DNA from: Planctomycetota bacterium
Lineage (GTDB): Bacteria > Planctomycetota > B15-G4
Assembly: GCA_021604805.1 (NCBI GenBank)
Contig: BQJR01000002.1
Span: 394,665-458,664 of the forward strand
Direction of reading: 5' to 3'
DNA: 64,000 nt
The position numbers were made by a program, and so were the translations under genes. The notes beneath the pieces were generated by a model. That model saw only the letters and a list, made by a program, of their open reading frames with translations, had not been told where the DNA came from and searched no databases. How positions within the stretch are numbered: the stretch's first letter is position 1; the number at the start of each line of letters is the position of its first letter. Of this stretch, positions 49,163 through 58,185 are shown one piece after another.

Positions 49163-50761
49163 ATGTCCTGGCGCCTGCTCCTCGCGATCGTGTTGCCGCT
49201 CCACGCGCTCACTTGGTGGGGCTGGTTGGGGTCACACAGCGCGGGCTTCCCGCTCGACGACGCGTGGATCCACATGGTGTATGCGCGCGCCTTGGCCGCG
49301 CTCGAAGGCCTGCACTACAACCCCGGCGAGGCGCAGACGGGCGTGAGCGCGCCACTCTGGACCGCGCTGCTGGCGCTGCCGGTCGGGATCGCTGAGCGTT
49401 TCGGCGCGCGCCCCGACCTGGGCGTGCGACTGCTGGCATCCCTCGTGAGCGTGGCGACGGCCTTTGCGGGCGCGCGCTTGGCAGCCCGCGCCGGACGCCT
49501 CGCGGGGCTGATCGCGGCGATCCTGTTGAGCGTCGATCCGTGGATGGTCTTCGACCGCTTCGCCGGCATGGAGGCGCCGCTCTTCGCACTGCTGCTCTTC
49601 GGTTTCGTGGCCGCCCTGGCCGACGGTCGTTCCGCGCGCGCCGGCTGGCTCGGCGGCGCGCTCCTGCTCACGCGCCCCGAAGCGGCCGTGCTCGTGCTGG
49701 CGGGCGCGATCTGGCTGCAACGCCGCAAGTTGCGCGTCACCTTGTTCTTGCTCCCCGCGCTGCTGCCTTGGGCTCTGTGGGCGCTGTGGTGTTGGCAAGT
49801 GTCGGGACGCGCCTGGCCGAGCACGTTCGATTCGAAGCTCGGGCTCGAGACCGACGCGGCCGCCCACGCCCGAGTGCTCGCGGCGCTGCTGAGCGATCTC
49901 GGTTGGGGCCTCGCACCGCTCCTCCTGGCGCCCTACGGCGCGTGGTTGTTGGAGCGCAACGGGAACACGCGCGGCTCAGGGCTGTGCCTGCTCGGCGCGG
50001 CCTTGCTGCTCGTGGTGGGCGTGCTGCTCTCGCGTGGCATGCAGCTCGGCGACGACCCCGCGCGCGTGCCCTACTACTGGTCGCGTTACGCGCTGCTGGC
50101 CTGGCCGCTGCTGCTCGTGCTGAGCTCGATCGGGCTGGCGGGGCAGTTGCGCTCCGCGTCTGCGGGGCTGCGCTGCAAGCCCGTCGCGGGGGCCTTCTTG
50201 ATCGCACCGCTGGCGCTCACGCTCGTGCTCGCGCGCTCCCTGCCGGCCCACGCGCTGCACTTGCCGGCGCGCTTCGCCGCCGAGTGCGCGGAACTCGAGT
50301 TGCTGCACGTGACCGCCGGGCATTGGATCGACGAGCACCTGCCGCCCGACGCGCTCGTCGCCACGCACGACGCTGGCGCCTTGCGCTACTTCGGCCGTCG
50401 CCGCGTGCTCGACATCTGGGGCAACCACGCGCACGAGCTGAACCGCGTGCACCGCGAAGCGCGCGCCCGCGACGGCGACGACGTGGCGCAACAAGCCGCG
50501 TTGCGCTGGCTCACGCGTCAGCAGCCCGACGCCTTGGTCGTGTTCCCGATGCTCTTCGCCGTGTCGCAAGCCAGCGAGCTCGACACGCTCTGGCGCGACG
50601 GCGAACTCACGCGCGGCGAGTACGACATGCGTCGCGCCGCAGGCTCCGACTACGCGCAACTCTTCGGGCTCACGCAGCGCGTCGCCACTTTCCACGTGGA
50701 CGACCCGGTGATCATCCCCGACCCCGCCCACGCCGACCTGGCCGTGTTCGTGGCGCCATGA
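49163..50761 (+). CDS. GT-C-like polytopic membrane protein
   Basis: A 532-residue protein with about ten hydrophobic helices. The first luminal loop carries an acidic DD (FPLDDAWIHMVYARALA), the position of the catalytic Asp in GT-C glycosyltransferases such as ArnT/PMT, and the sequence GMEAPLFALLLF fits the group. The C-terminal region (about 370-530) is hydrophilic, with DAGALRYFGRRRVLDIWG. Likely a polyprenyl-phosphate-sugar transferase, acceptor unknown. The stop overlaps the next gene's start (ATGA). Confidence 0.65.
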   Translation: MSWRLLLAIVLPLHALTWWGWLGSHSAGFPLDDAWIHMVYARALAALEGLHYNPGEAQTGVSAPLWTALLALPVGIAERFGARPDLGVRLLASLVSVATAFAGARLAARAGRLAGLIAAILLSVDPWMVFDRFAGMEAPLFALLLFGFVAALADGRSARAGWLGGALLLTRPEAAVLVLAGAIWLQRRKLRVTLFLLPALLPWALWALWCWQVSGRAWPSTFDSKLGLETDAAAHARVLAALLSDLGWGLAPLLLAPYGAWLLERNGNTRGSGLCLLGAALLLVVGVLLSRGMQLGDDPARVPYYWSRYALLAWPLLLVLSSIGLAGQLRSASAGLRCKPVAGAFLIAPLALTLVLARSLPAHALHLPARFAAECAELELLHVTAGHWIDEHLPPDALVATHDAGALRYFGRRRVLDIWGNHAHELNRVHREARARDGDDVAQQAALRWLTRQQPDALVVFPMLFAVSQASELDTLWRDGELTRGEYDMRRAAGSDYAQLFGLTQRVATFHVDDPVIIPDPAHADLAVFVAP

Positions 50762-52890
50762 GTCGCGGCGCGCTGATCGCGCTGGCCTTGCTCGCCGCGC
50801 TCGTGCGCGTGGGTTGGGAAGTCGAAGTCACCGGAGCCGACGGCGCCCAGGGCACACTCGCGCGCCACTTGCTCGGCGACGAACGCGCCTACGACGCCCT
50901 CGCCCGCGACGTGGCCGCCGACCGCGTGGAGCGAACGCGCGCCTTCTACCAAGAGCCCTTCTACGCCTGGTCGCTCGGACAGCTCTACAAGCTCTGGCCC
51001 CCCGACGAGCTCGAGGCGCTGCCCGCCGCCGTGCCGCACGCGAACGTGCACCGCGCGATCCTCTGGGCGCAACACGCGCTCGGCGTGCTCTTGGTGTTGC
51101 TCGTGGCGCTGCTCGGCGCGCGCGTGGGCGGCGCTTGGGTCGGCGGACTCTCGGGGCTGTTCGCCGCGCTCTCGGCGCCGCTCGTCTTCCACGAAGCGCA
51201 ACTGCTCAAGGCCACGCTCGGCCTGCTCGTGTTCGTGCTCTGCCTGCAACTCTGGCTCGACGTGCTGCAAGGCAAGCGCCGCGCGGCCTGGCTCGGCGCC
51301 TGTCTCGGCGTCGGCCTGATGCTGCGCGGCAACCTCTACTTGATGCTCGGCTTGGTGCTCGTCAGCTTGTTGCTCCCGCTGGGCCTGCAGGCGCGACGGC
51401 CGCGCGCGGCCGTGCTCGTGCTCGTGCTGGCGCTGCTGGCCGTGTCGCCGCTCACCTTGGCGAACTTGTCACGCGGCGAGTTCGTGCTGAGCACTTACCA
51501 AGCCGCCACCAACGTGGCCATCGGGCAGCCAGACGACGACGACCCCACGCACGGTCTGATCTACGAGCCGCTGCGCGCCGGTCGCGGCGACGCACAGTTC
51601 GAGGAAGTCGACGCCGTGGCCGTGGCCGAGCAAGCCAGCGGGCGCACGCTCAGCGGGCCCGAGGTGTCGTCGTGGTGGTGGCGCGAGGTCGCACGCCGCC
51701 TGCGCGCGCACCCGCTCACCGCGCTGCAACGCGTGGGCTACAAGCTCGCGCACCTCGTGCACGGTGACGAAGTCGCCGACGTGAAAGACCTCGCCTTCCA
51801 GCGTCGCGCGATCCCCTGGCTCGACACGCCGCTCTCCGACCTGCGCTGGTTCGGTGCCTGGGGTCTGCTCGGCGCGCTGTTGTTGCCTTGGCGACGGCGG
51901 CCCGACTTGCTCGTGTTGCGGCTCGGGTTGCTCACGGTCGGCGTCACGCTCGCGCTGTTCTACGTCATGGGTCGCTACCGACTCACGGCGGCGCCCTGCC
52001 TGTGGATCCTGTCGGCCGCTTGGCTGCATCACGTGGTCACACACTGGCGCGGCTGGGCGTGGACGGCGCGTGCGGCTGTGCTCGTGATCACGCTCGGGTC
52101 ACCGTGGGCACTGGCGAGCTGGGAGTTGCCTTCGCGGGTCCACGGGGATCACGTGTCCTTCGCCAACGCGGCCTCGGCGGCGCGCAGCGCGGCCCTCGCC
52201 TCCACCGACGGGAACAGCGCGCGGGCGCAGCGCGAGTCGGCGCTCAACTGGTCGCGCGAAGCCGTGCGTGTGGCGCCGCTGTTCCCAGCGGCACGCGTCA
52301 GCCTGTGGCGCACGCTCGGGATGCGCAGCGAACACTGGGCACCCGACAAGCGCGCCATCGCCGACGCCGCGTGGCGTCTGCTGCTGCTGCTCGAGGGGCT
52401 GCGCACCGACACGCCGGTGTTGTCTGTGATCGACGGTCCGCTCGCAGCCGTACAGGCGCTCGCGAGCCAACTCGGCGCACGAGCCTCGCGCAGCAGCGGA
52501 CTCGACTTCGTGGCGCCCTTGCTGCCCGAAGCACTCGCCGCCGTGGCCCGCGATCTCGTCGACGACGAAGCCGCCCTCGCGCTGCTCGACCGCGGCCTCG
52601 CGCTCGATCCCGAGGCCGAGCTGCTGCACGCCGATCGCGGCCGTCGCCTGCGCCACGCCGAGCGTCCCGCCGAAGCCGTGCTCGCCTACGAACGCGCCGT
52701 CGAGCTCGGCTTGCAGAGCGCCGAGCTGCTCAACAACTTCGCCAACGCCCTGCGCGACCTCGCCCGCTGGGACGACGCGCTCGCGCGCTACGACCAAGCG
52801 CTCGAACTGGCACCGGGACACCCCGGCGTGCTCGCCAACCGCGCGAAGGCCGAAGCCTTGCGCGCGGCCGCCACCCCGGAGCAGCCTTGA
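50758..52890 (+). CDS. GT-C-like membrane protein with C-terminal TPR domain
   Basis: A 710-residue protein. Residues 1-440 carry about ten membrane helices with the GT-C style (an acidic residue in the first loop near DERAYDALARDVA; FYQEPFYAW). Residues 560-705 form TPR units (DEAALALLDRGLALDPEAEL, AVLAYERAVELG, WDDALARYDQALELAPGHPG). Same operon as the upstream GT-C gene (ATGA overlap). A fusion of glycosyltransferase and TPR suggests protein-directed glycosylation at a scaffold, but this is inference. Confidence 0.65.
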   Translation: MSRGALIALALLAALVRVGWEVEVTGADGAQGTLARHLLGDERAYDALARDVAADRVERTRAFYQEPFYAWSLGQLYKLWPPDELEALPAAVPHANVHRAILWAQHALGVLLVLLVALLGARVGGAWVGGLSGLFAALSAPLVFHEAQLLKATLGLLVFVLCLQLWLDVLQGKRRAAWLGACLGVGLMLRGNLYLMLGLVLVSLLLPLGLQARRPRAAVLVLVLALLAVSPLTLANLSRGEFVLSTYQAATNVAIGQPDDDDPTHGLIYEPLRAGRGDAQFEEVDAVAVAEQASGRTLSGPEVSSWWWREVARRLRAHPLTALQRVGYKLAHLVHGDEVADVKDLAFQRRAIPWLDTPLSDLRWFGAWGLLGALLLPWRRRPDLLVLRLGLLTVGVTLALFYVMGRYRLTAAPCLWILSAAWLHHVVTHWRGWAWTARAAVLVITLGSPWALASWELPSRVHGDHVSFANAASAARSAALASTDGNSARAQRESALNWSREAVRVAPLFPAARVSLWRTLGMRSEHWAPDKRAIADAAWRLLLLLEGLRTDTPVLSVIDGPLAAVQALASQLGARASRSSGLDFVAPLLPEALAAVARDLVDDEAALALLDRGLALDPEAELLHADRGRRLRHAERPAEAVLAYERAVELGLQSAELLNNFANALRDLARWDDALARYDQALELAPGHPGVLANRAKAEALRAAATPEQP

Positions 52891-52921
52891 TCGTTCACGC
52901 GAAGCGTGGCACACAGGGCGA

Positions 52922-53386
52922 ATGATCAGCACCGAGACGCCCCCCGTCGAAGATTTCGCCGACAGCAAGTGCGGCCTCTGCACGGCCATCTGCTGCCATC
53001 ACATCGCACTCGAGATCGACGCTCCCGAAGAGCCCGAAGACTTCGAGAACATGCGCTGGTACCTCATCCACGAGGACACCAACATCTTCGTGGACGACGA
53101 TGTCTGGTACCTGCAGATCTTCCGCAAGTGCACCTGGCTCGACGGCAACAAGTGCGGCCGCTACGACGACCGCCCCACGATCTGCCGCGAGTACAGCAAC
53201 GACTACTGCGACTTCGACGGCGTGGAGTCGGAACACACCTTCCGCAGCGTGGAAGAGCTCGAGGCCTACCGCGACCGCTGGGTCGCCGACTACGTGCAAG
53301 AGCAAGCCGACACCAAGGCCGACCGTCGCAAGCGGCTCAACGCGAAGCTCAAGCGCTTGCGCGCCAAGCGCGCCGCACGCGCTTAA
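52922..53386 (+). CDS. YkgJ-family Cys-rich metal-cluster protein
   Basis: A 154-residue protein with a cluster of cysteines: C17, C20, C24, C25 in KCGLCTAICC, then CTWLDGNKCGRYDDRPTICREY. This is the CxxC...CC...C pattern of the UPF0153/YkgJ (Fe-S or zinc cluster) family; members have unknown or methyl-/oxygenase-related roles. The C-terminal 40 residues are basic and helical. Its stop and that of the next gene share the palindrome TTAA (53383-53386), converging stops overlapping by 4 bases. Confidence 0.85.
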   Translation: MISTETPPVEDFADSKCGLCTAICCHHIALEIDAPEEPEDFENMRWYLIHEDTNIFVDDDVWYLQIFRKCTWLDGNKCGRYDDRPTICREYSNDYCDFDGVESEHTFRSVEELEAYRDRWVADYVQEQADTKADRRKRLNAKLKRLRAKRAARA

Positions 53387-55227
53387 CCGTCGAGCGAATC
53401 CAGCGAACTGCGCTCCAGCCGACGCAGCTCTTGCGTGGCCTCGGTGAGCCGGACCTCGAAGTCACGCTGAGCCTCGCCACCGTCGAGCGTGGGTTCGTAG
53501 TCCTCGAGGGACAGCACGGCCTCGCGGTACCAGTGACTCCAGGCCACGATGATCGCGCGCTCGCGATCGGCCACGAGCGCGAGCTGACCGGGGTCGTCGG
53601 CCACAGCGGGCGCTGAGAGATAGGTGGCGGCGTTGCGCGCCTCCACTTCGAGACGGTGACGCGCAGCAGCCATCACGAGGTCGAGCACTTCGTGCGCCCG
53701 CTCGAGGCCGGCCTGCGCGAAGTGGTTCACCAAGCCGAGCGTGGACACGGCCACGTGCTCCATCTCGATGGCCGACACCTTGTCGGCGCGGTCGAGGCTC
53801 GTGTGGTAGTAGGGATCGGTGAAGTGCCAGAGCAACACGGCCGGCACACCGCGCTCCAAGAACGACTCGTGGTCGGAGCCGCCCTCGTAGGGGTTGCTGC
53901 GCACGTTCCAGTTCGTGTTCGTGCGACGCACGCCCATGGCCGCCATCACATAGTCGTTGGCGAAGGAGCCCTGCAGGTCGCTCTCGCGCACGTCGCCGCG
54001 GCCCCACTCGGAGTGGATGTCGAGCGGCGGACGATCCCAGATCGCGCCCGGGTCGGGCATGCGCTCCACGAGCGGGTAGGCGCCGTTCTCGTGTTCGTCC
54101 TCGCCGACCATGTCGATGATCAGCGCCATGTCGACCTTGTCGCTCGTGGCGCGCAACCATTCGCGTGAGCACTCGAACTCGGTGCCGACCAGGAAGGTGA
54201 TGCTGCGCTGCGGACGCGCCAGCGTGCCGTCGCGCAGAGCGCGCAAGTAGCCGGCGGCCATGGCGCAAGTGGTGGCCACACCCGACGCGTTGTCGTTCGC
54301 GCCCGGTTCATCGAGGTGCGCCACGAGCGCGATCGTGCCGGCGTGCGGGTCGGTGCCGGCCACGCGCGCCACGAGCGTGCGGCTGCGCGTGTCGGCGAAG
54401 CGCGCGTCGATCGACACGCGCACGTAGACCATGCCACCGCCCAACAAGCGTTTCACGACGGTGCGTTTCGCAGGCGAGAGGTTCAGACCGAACCCGCGAC
54501 GCTCCGGGTCGTAGGGCACCTTGGAGTAGCGGATCGCGTCTTGGTTCGAGCTCGGGTCGTTGTACTCGGGCAAGTAGCCGGAGATCACACCGAGCGCGCC
54601 GCCCTGCTGCACGGCGCGCTGGAACAGCAGGTCGCCGGGGAGGTCGCCGTAGACCACCGTGCCCGCGTAACTCTCGGGGGGCTTGCTGTGTTCGAAGCGC
54701 ACCAGCGGCGCGACCACGCCCTCGGGACCGGTCGGGAAGGAGTTCACCGCGAGGAAGGTGCGCTCGAGCCCGGCTTCGTTCTCGAACTTGTGCAAGCCAC
54801 CGACGTCGGGGGAGATGACTTCGAGACTGGCCGACACGGGCGTCCACGCGGGCTGCACCGGGCCGTAGTCTTCGAAGCGCACGGTGTCGCGTTCGTCGCC
54901 GCCGGCGGGATCCGCGAAACCAGCTTCTTCGAGCATGCGGTAGCAGTGCTCGAGGCTGCGCATGTAGCCCTGGTTGCCGCGCACGCGGTAGTAAGGATCG
55001 AGGCGCTCCATGAGCGCGTAGGCTTCGTCGCGATCGAACACGGCCTGCACGGCTTCGAGCGAACTCTCGAGACTCGTACCCAGCATCTCGACGGCGCGCG
55101 CGCCTGCTTCGCCGTCAACCGGCGCGGCGAGCGCACCGGCCTGCTGCACGGCGAGCACCGGCGCAGCGAAGGCAGGGAAGACGAGCGTGCTGCTCGCGAG
55201 AACCAGGCTCAGGGTGAGAAAACGCAT
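53383..55227 (-). CDS. Secreted M28 aminopeptidase 2
   Basis: A 614-residue exported peptidase with a signal peptide (STLVFPAFAAPVLAVQ). A PA domain sits at about 200-275 (GTVVYGDLPGDLL), then the M28 core: LVAHLDEPGANDNASG (His, Asp), VGTEFECSREW (Glu), IIDMVGED (Asp), GSDHESFLERG (His), followed by a C-terminal helical region of about 140 residues with no counterpart in the short M28 enzymes. GGAG lies about ten bases before the ATG. Metal ligands complete, so probably active. Distinct sequence from the other M28 protein, sharing family only. Confidence 0.88.
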   Translation of the reverse strand: MRFLTLSLVLASSTLVFPAFAAPVLAVQQAGALAAPVDGEAGARAVEMLGTSLESSLEAVQAVFDRDEAYALMERLDPYYRVRGNQGYMRSLEHCYRMLEEAGFADPAGGDERDTVRFEDYGPVQPAWTPVSASLEVISPDVGGLHKFENEAGLERTFLAVNSFPTGPEGVVAPLVRFEHSKPPESYAGTVVYGDLPGDLLFQRAVQQGGALGVISGYLPEYNDPSSNQDAIRYSKVPYDPERRGFGLNLSPAKRTVVKRLLGGGMVYVRVSIDARFADTRSRTLVARVAGTDPHAGTIALVAHLDEPGANDNASGVATTCAMAAGYLRALRDGTLARPQRSITFLVGTEFECSREWLRATSDKVDMALIIDMVGEDEHENGAYPLVERMPDPGAIWDRPPLDIHSEWGRGDVRESDLQGSFANDYVMAAMGVRRTNTNWNVRSNPYEGGSDHESFLERGVPAVLLWHFTDPYYHTSLDRADKVSAIEMEHVAVSTLGLVNHFAQAGLERAHEVLDLVMAAARHRLEVEARNAATYLSAPAVADDPGQLALVADRERAIIVAWSHWYREAVLSLEDYEPTLDGGEAQRDFEVRLTEATQELRRLERSSLDSLDG

Positions 55228-55541
55228 CCCGCAGCTCCGTGACTTGCCCTGCTTGCTCAGCCCGCCGCGAACACACATCACAGGGATGGGCGCTCGTTCC
55301 GGCTCAGCTCTCTTTCCAACTGCCCGCTGGCCTCGAAGACCAGGCTCGGCGACCAGACTCTTGGATCGGCCCGACCGCGCGCTTTGACCACGAGGGCTCG
55401 ACGAGGCATGTTGGCGAGCCCGGAGCTCGGCCACGTCGAAGGGTTCGTGGTGCAGCGATCGATCGCGCCGACCAGTGCCGACGATACCGCTAGGCTCCGC
55501 TCTCCGAAAGGTCACGGGGCCCGAGAAGGGCTCAGGTCAGC
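55228..55541. other. Intergenic stretch of 314 bases upstream of ruvX and of the M28 gene
   Basis: No gene recognised. A candidate plus-strand promoter for ruvX is CCGACC, 17 bases, TAGGCT at 55491-55496, giving a leader of about 40 bases; the region is otherwise GC-rich without repeat or hairpin I could name. The M28 promoter may be here as well, unrecognised. Confidence 0.5.
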
Positions 55542-55958
55542 GTGCACGAGCGTATCCTCGCCATCGATTACGGCCGCGTGCGCCACGGTCTCGCCGTGAG
55601 CGACGGACTGGGGCTCGCGGCCCATCCGCTGCGCGCCTTGCAGCGCAAGAACCCGGAAAGCGATCTCCGTCAGTTGCGCGAGGTGGTGCTCGACCGGGAC
55701 ATCCGTCGCTTGGTCCTGGGTCTCCCGCTGAACATGAACGGGAGCGAGGGACCGATGGCCGCCGAGGTGCGCCGCTTCGGCGACGCGCTGGCCGCCGCGC
55801 TCGCACTCCCGCTGCACTACGAAGACGAGCGTCTCTCCACCGACGAAGCCGAGACGCAGCTCCAGCAGCAAGGCCTGCGCCCGAGCGACCGCAAGAAGCT
55901 GCGCGATTCACTGGCGGCGGCCGTGATCTTGCGCGCGGTGCTGGAGCGCGAGGGCTGA
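55542..55958 (+). CDS. ruvX: Holliday-junction-resolvase-like protein RuvX (YqgF)
   Basis: RNase H-fold protein implicated in 16S rRNA 5'-end processing and in resolution of branched DNA. The 138 residues have the RNase H start ILAIDYGRVRHGLAVSDGLG, the IRRLVLGLPLNMNGSEGP strand, YEDERLSTDEAE, and DSLAAAVILRAVLE, the four conserved YqgF segments. GTG start is right before the DYG motif. Length normal. Confidence 0.93.
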   Translation: MHERILAIDYGRVRHGLAVSDGLGLAAHPLRALQRKNPESDLRQLREVVLDRDIRRLVLGLPLNMNGSEGPMAAEVRRFGDALAAALALPLHYEDERLSTDEAETQLQQQGLRPSDRKKLRDSLAAAVILRAVLEREG

Positions 55959-55990
55959 CGCGACGAAGCGCGCGAGCCCGCGAACCGCGC

Positions 55991-56233
55991 TCAGCTGCGC
56001 GCGCTCTTCGTCACCCGGCGGCCCACGGCGAAGGCGACCAGCGCCACGCCCGCGAGGCCCATCAGGTAGTGCGGCGGCACGGAGGACAGGATGCGCGCGC
56101 TGTCGGACTCGGGCACGGGCATCTCGGCCGTGAAGATCTCGGCGTCGCCGGTGGCGGCCAGGATCGGGACGAGCAGGGCGCCGAGCAAGATGAGTCGCAG
56201 GAAGCCGAGGCTCGAAGTCTGGGTGCTCGTCAC
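55991..56233 (-). CDS. Small membrane protein with two hydrophobic segments (hypothetical)
   Basis: An 80-residue reading from a GTG, lying about 100 bases downstream of the promoter at 56340-56368. It has a hydrophobic N-terminus (LRLILLGALLVPILAA) of signal-peptide type and a C-terminal helix (YLMGLAGVALVAFAVG) followed by Arg/Lys, like surface-protein anchors. A longer reading from an ATG at 56419 is possible but its first part has no signal and would lie upstream of the promoter. No homologue recognised. Confidence 0.45.
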   Translation of the reverse strand: MTSTQTSSLGFLRLILLGALLVPILAATGDAEIFTAEMPVPESDSARILSSVPPHYLMGLAGVALVAFAVGRRVTKSARS

Positions 56234-56339
56234 GGTGGTGCTGCTCGCAGGGTGCCCGGGTGCGTCGTCAGTGGTGTGTGCGAGGAGACCGCCGTGGTCC
56301 GCATCCCGAGGCGCGGATTCATCGGTCCCGTCGCAAGCG

Positions 56340-56368
56340 AAACTATCCCGCCTCTTTATGGGCGTCAA
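56340..56368 (-). promoter_or_regulatory. Promoter of the small membrane-protein gene
   Basis: Minus-strand TTGACG (5/6 match), 17 bases, TAGTTT. It points to the reading at 55991-56233 with a leader of about 100 bases. Confidence 0.5.
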
Positions 56369-56665
56369 CCCATCCGTGGATGAGACTTCAGTTTGGAACG
56401 TTCGTTCGGCAGGGCCCATTCAGCTTCCATCGGCCAGCGCGCCGGGGTCGCTTGACCCACAAGCCACGGGTTCCTTCGAAAGCAGCGACGAGCGGCCGCG
56501 CAACGCTCGCGCCCGGGAGCCGTCGGTGGCCTGAGCCGCGCAAGGCTCGCGCACCAGCAGCGTCGGTGGCACGGACGGCCCCGCGCCAGCCCGGGGGCTG
56601 CCCCGCGGCTGACCGGCGGCTGCCCCCGCGCCGGCCCGGCGGCTGACCGGCGGCGGCGAGTAAGT
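56369..56665. other. Intergenic region with GC-rich direct repeats next to rnpB
   Basis: No gene seen. A 16-base repeat GCGGCTGACCGGCGGC occurs at 56605-56620 and 56639-56654, 34 bases apart, within a run of GC palindromes just after the 3' end of RNase P RNA; they may fold as stem-loops helping end formation, but there is no U-tract. Confidence 0.5.
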
Positions 56666-57061
<396 letters not shown>

Positions 57062-57173
57062 GAAGTGTCAAAGATAAGGTAGGCCGGATGATACGCCGCC
57101 GCGAAGGGTGGCGTCGCGCACGCAGAAGCAGGGCAGCCCAGTGGGTCGTCTCGGAGAAGGCATGGGAGCAGGC

Positions 57174-57821
57174 ATGGAATTCGTCTACGTCGTGAAGCGC
57201 TACGACCTCTTCGAGCTGAGCTTTCCGCACGGCTTCGTGGCCGCGGCTGACGACCCGCGCGTGGCCGAATGGACCCGGCGCATCCGCGAGCGCGGCTTCT
57301 TCGTGGAGCGCGCCTGGGCCGAGAACGACTCCTCGCTCAAGCAAGTGATCCCCTACACGCTCGTGAGTCACGAGGACCGCGTCTTCCGTACGCAACGCCT
57401 GAAGAAGGGCGGCGAGTCGCGGCTGCACGGCAAGCTCAGCATCGGCATCGGCGGTCACATCAATCCGGTGGACGGCGTGCCGCCGCGCAGCAGTGAGCCC
57501 GGTCACGTGGATCTGCTGAACGCAGGTTGCCGTCGCGAGATCGACGAAGAGATCGAGATCCCCGGCGGCTTCGGCCTGCAGACCGTGGGCGTGATCAACG
57601 ATGAGTCCGACGACGTGGGCTCGGTGCACTTCGGCCTCGTGCACGTGGCCCGCTGCGAAACCGACGCCGTGACCGTGCGCGAAACCGAGCAACTCGCCGG
57701 CGAGCTGCACACGGTCGCCGCGCTGCAGGAACAAGATCGCGCCGAGCCCGGCCGCTTCGAAACCTGGTCCGCGATGATCCTGCCGCACCTCGATCGCCTG
57801 CTCGCCGACAAGCCCTCCTGA
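57174..57821 (+). CDS. Nudix-hydrolase-like protein
   Basis: A 215-residue protein with a Nudix motif core REIDEEIEI (the REUxEE block) after GIGGHINPVDG, the strand before the box. The upstream half of the box is imperfect (the usual Gly and first Glu are Ser and Asp by my alignment), so activity is uncertain. VVKRYDLFELSF begins the protein, and RFETWSAMILPHL ends it. ATG at 57174 is chosen over the earlier in-frame ATGs because the conserved first strand starts there. Followed after 2 bases by a DUF952 gene. Confidence 0.72.
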   Translation: MEFVYVVKRYDLFELSFPHGFVAAADDPRVAEWTRRIRERGFFVERAWAENDSSLKQVIPYTLVSHEDRVFRTQRLKKGGESRLHGKLSIGIGGHINPVDGVPPRSSEPGHVDLLNAGCRREIDEEIEIPGGFGLQTVGVINDESDDVGSVHFGLVHVARCETDAVTVRETEQLAGELHTVAALQEQDRAEPGRFETWSAMILPHLDRLLADKPS

Positions 57822-57823
57822 CC

Positions 57824-58132
57824 GTGGACACGATCTGGCACCTCACGGTCGACGGCACGCCCGCCGCGCCCGGCCCCGAAGGTTTCGTCCACGCGTCGTT
57901 CACGCGTCAGTTGGCGGGCACGCTGCAGGTGCACTTCGCGGGCGCCGCACGCATCGTGTTGCTGCGTCTCGATCCCACCGCGTTGGGCGACGACCTCGTG
58001 TGCGAAGCCTCACGCGGCGGCGAAGACTTCCCGCACGTGTACCGCGCGCTCCGCGACAGCGACGTGCTCGAGCGCCGCGAACTCCCGCGCACTCCCGCAG
58101 GCGACTTCGACCTCTCCGACTTGCCTGACTGA
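57824..58132 (+). CDS. DUF952-family protein
   Basis: A 102-residue protein of the DUF952 (glutathione-S-transferase-like superfamily by structure) type: IWHLTVDGT, GFVHASFTRQL (the GFiHcS motif), RIVLLRLDP, DDLVCEAS, EDFPHVYRAL (FPHiY motif). The start is GTG. The function of the family is unknown. Probably translationally coupled to the Nudix gene. Confidence 0.85.
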   Translation: MDTIWHLTVDGTPAAPGPEGFVHASFTRQLAGTLQVHFAGAARIVLLRLDPTALGDDLVCEASRGGEDFPHVYRALRDSDVLERRELPRTPAGDFDLSDLPD

Positions 58133-58185
58133 GGCGCCCCCGCCCCACGCTTCGTGCGCAGACGACCTCGCCCCGGGAACACGGC

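Noticed and set aside
49540..52890. A 1116-residue reading ending with the GT-C/TPR protein
   Set aside because: Its first 400 residues are the Arg/Ala-rich antisense-like frame of the upstream GT-C gene; the true start is the ATG at 50758 overlapping that gene's stop.
56234..56420. Riboswitch (c-di-GMP, SAM, cobalamin or ydaO type) upstream of the small membrane gene
   Set aside because: None of the conserved cores of these classes could be found; a plain promoter explains the AT-richer segment.
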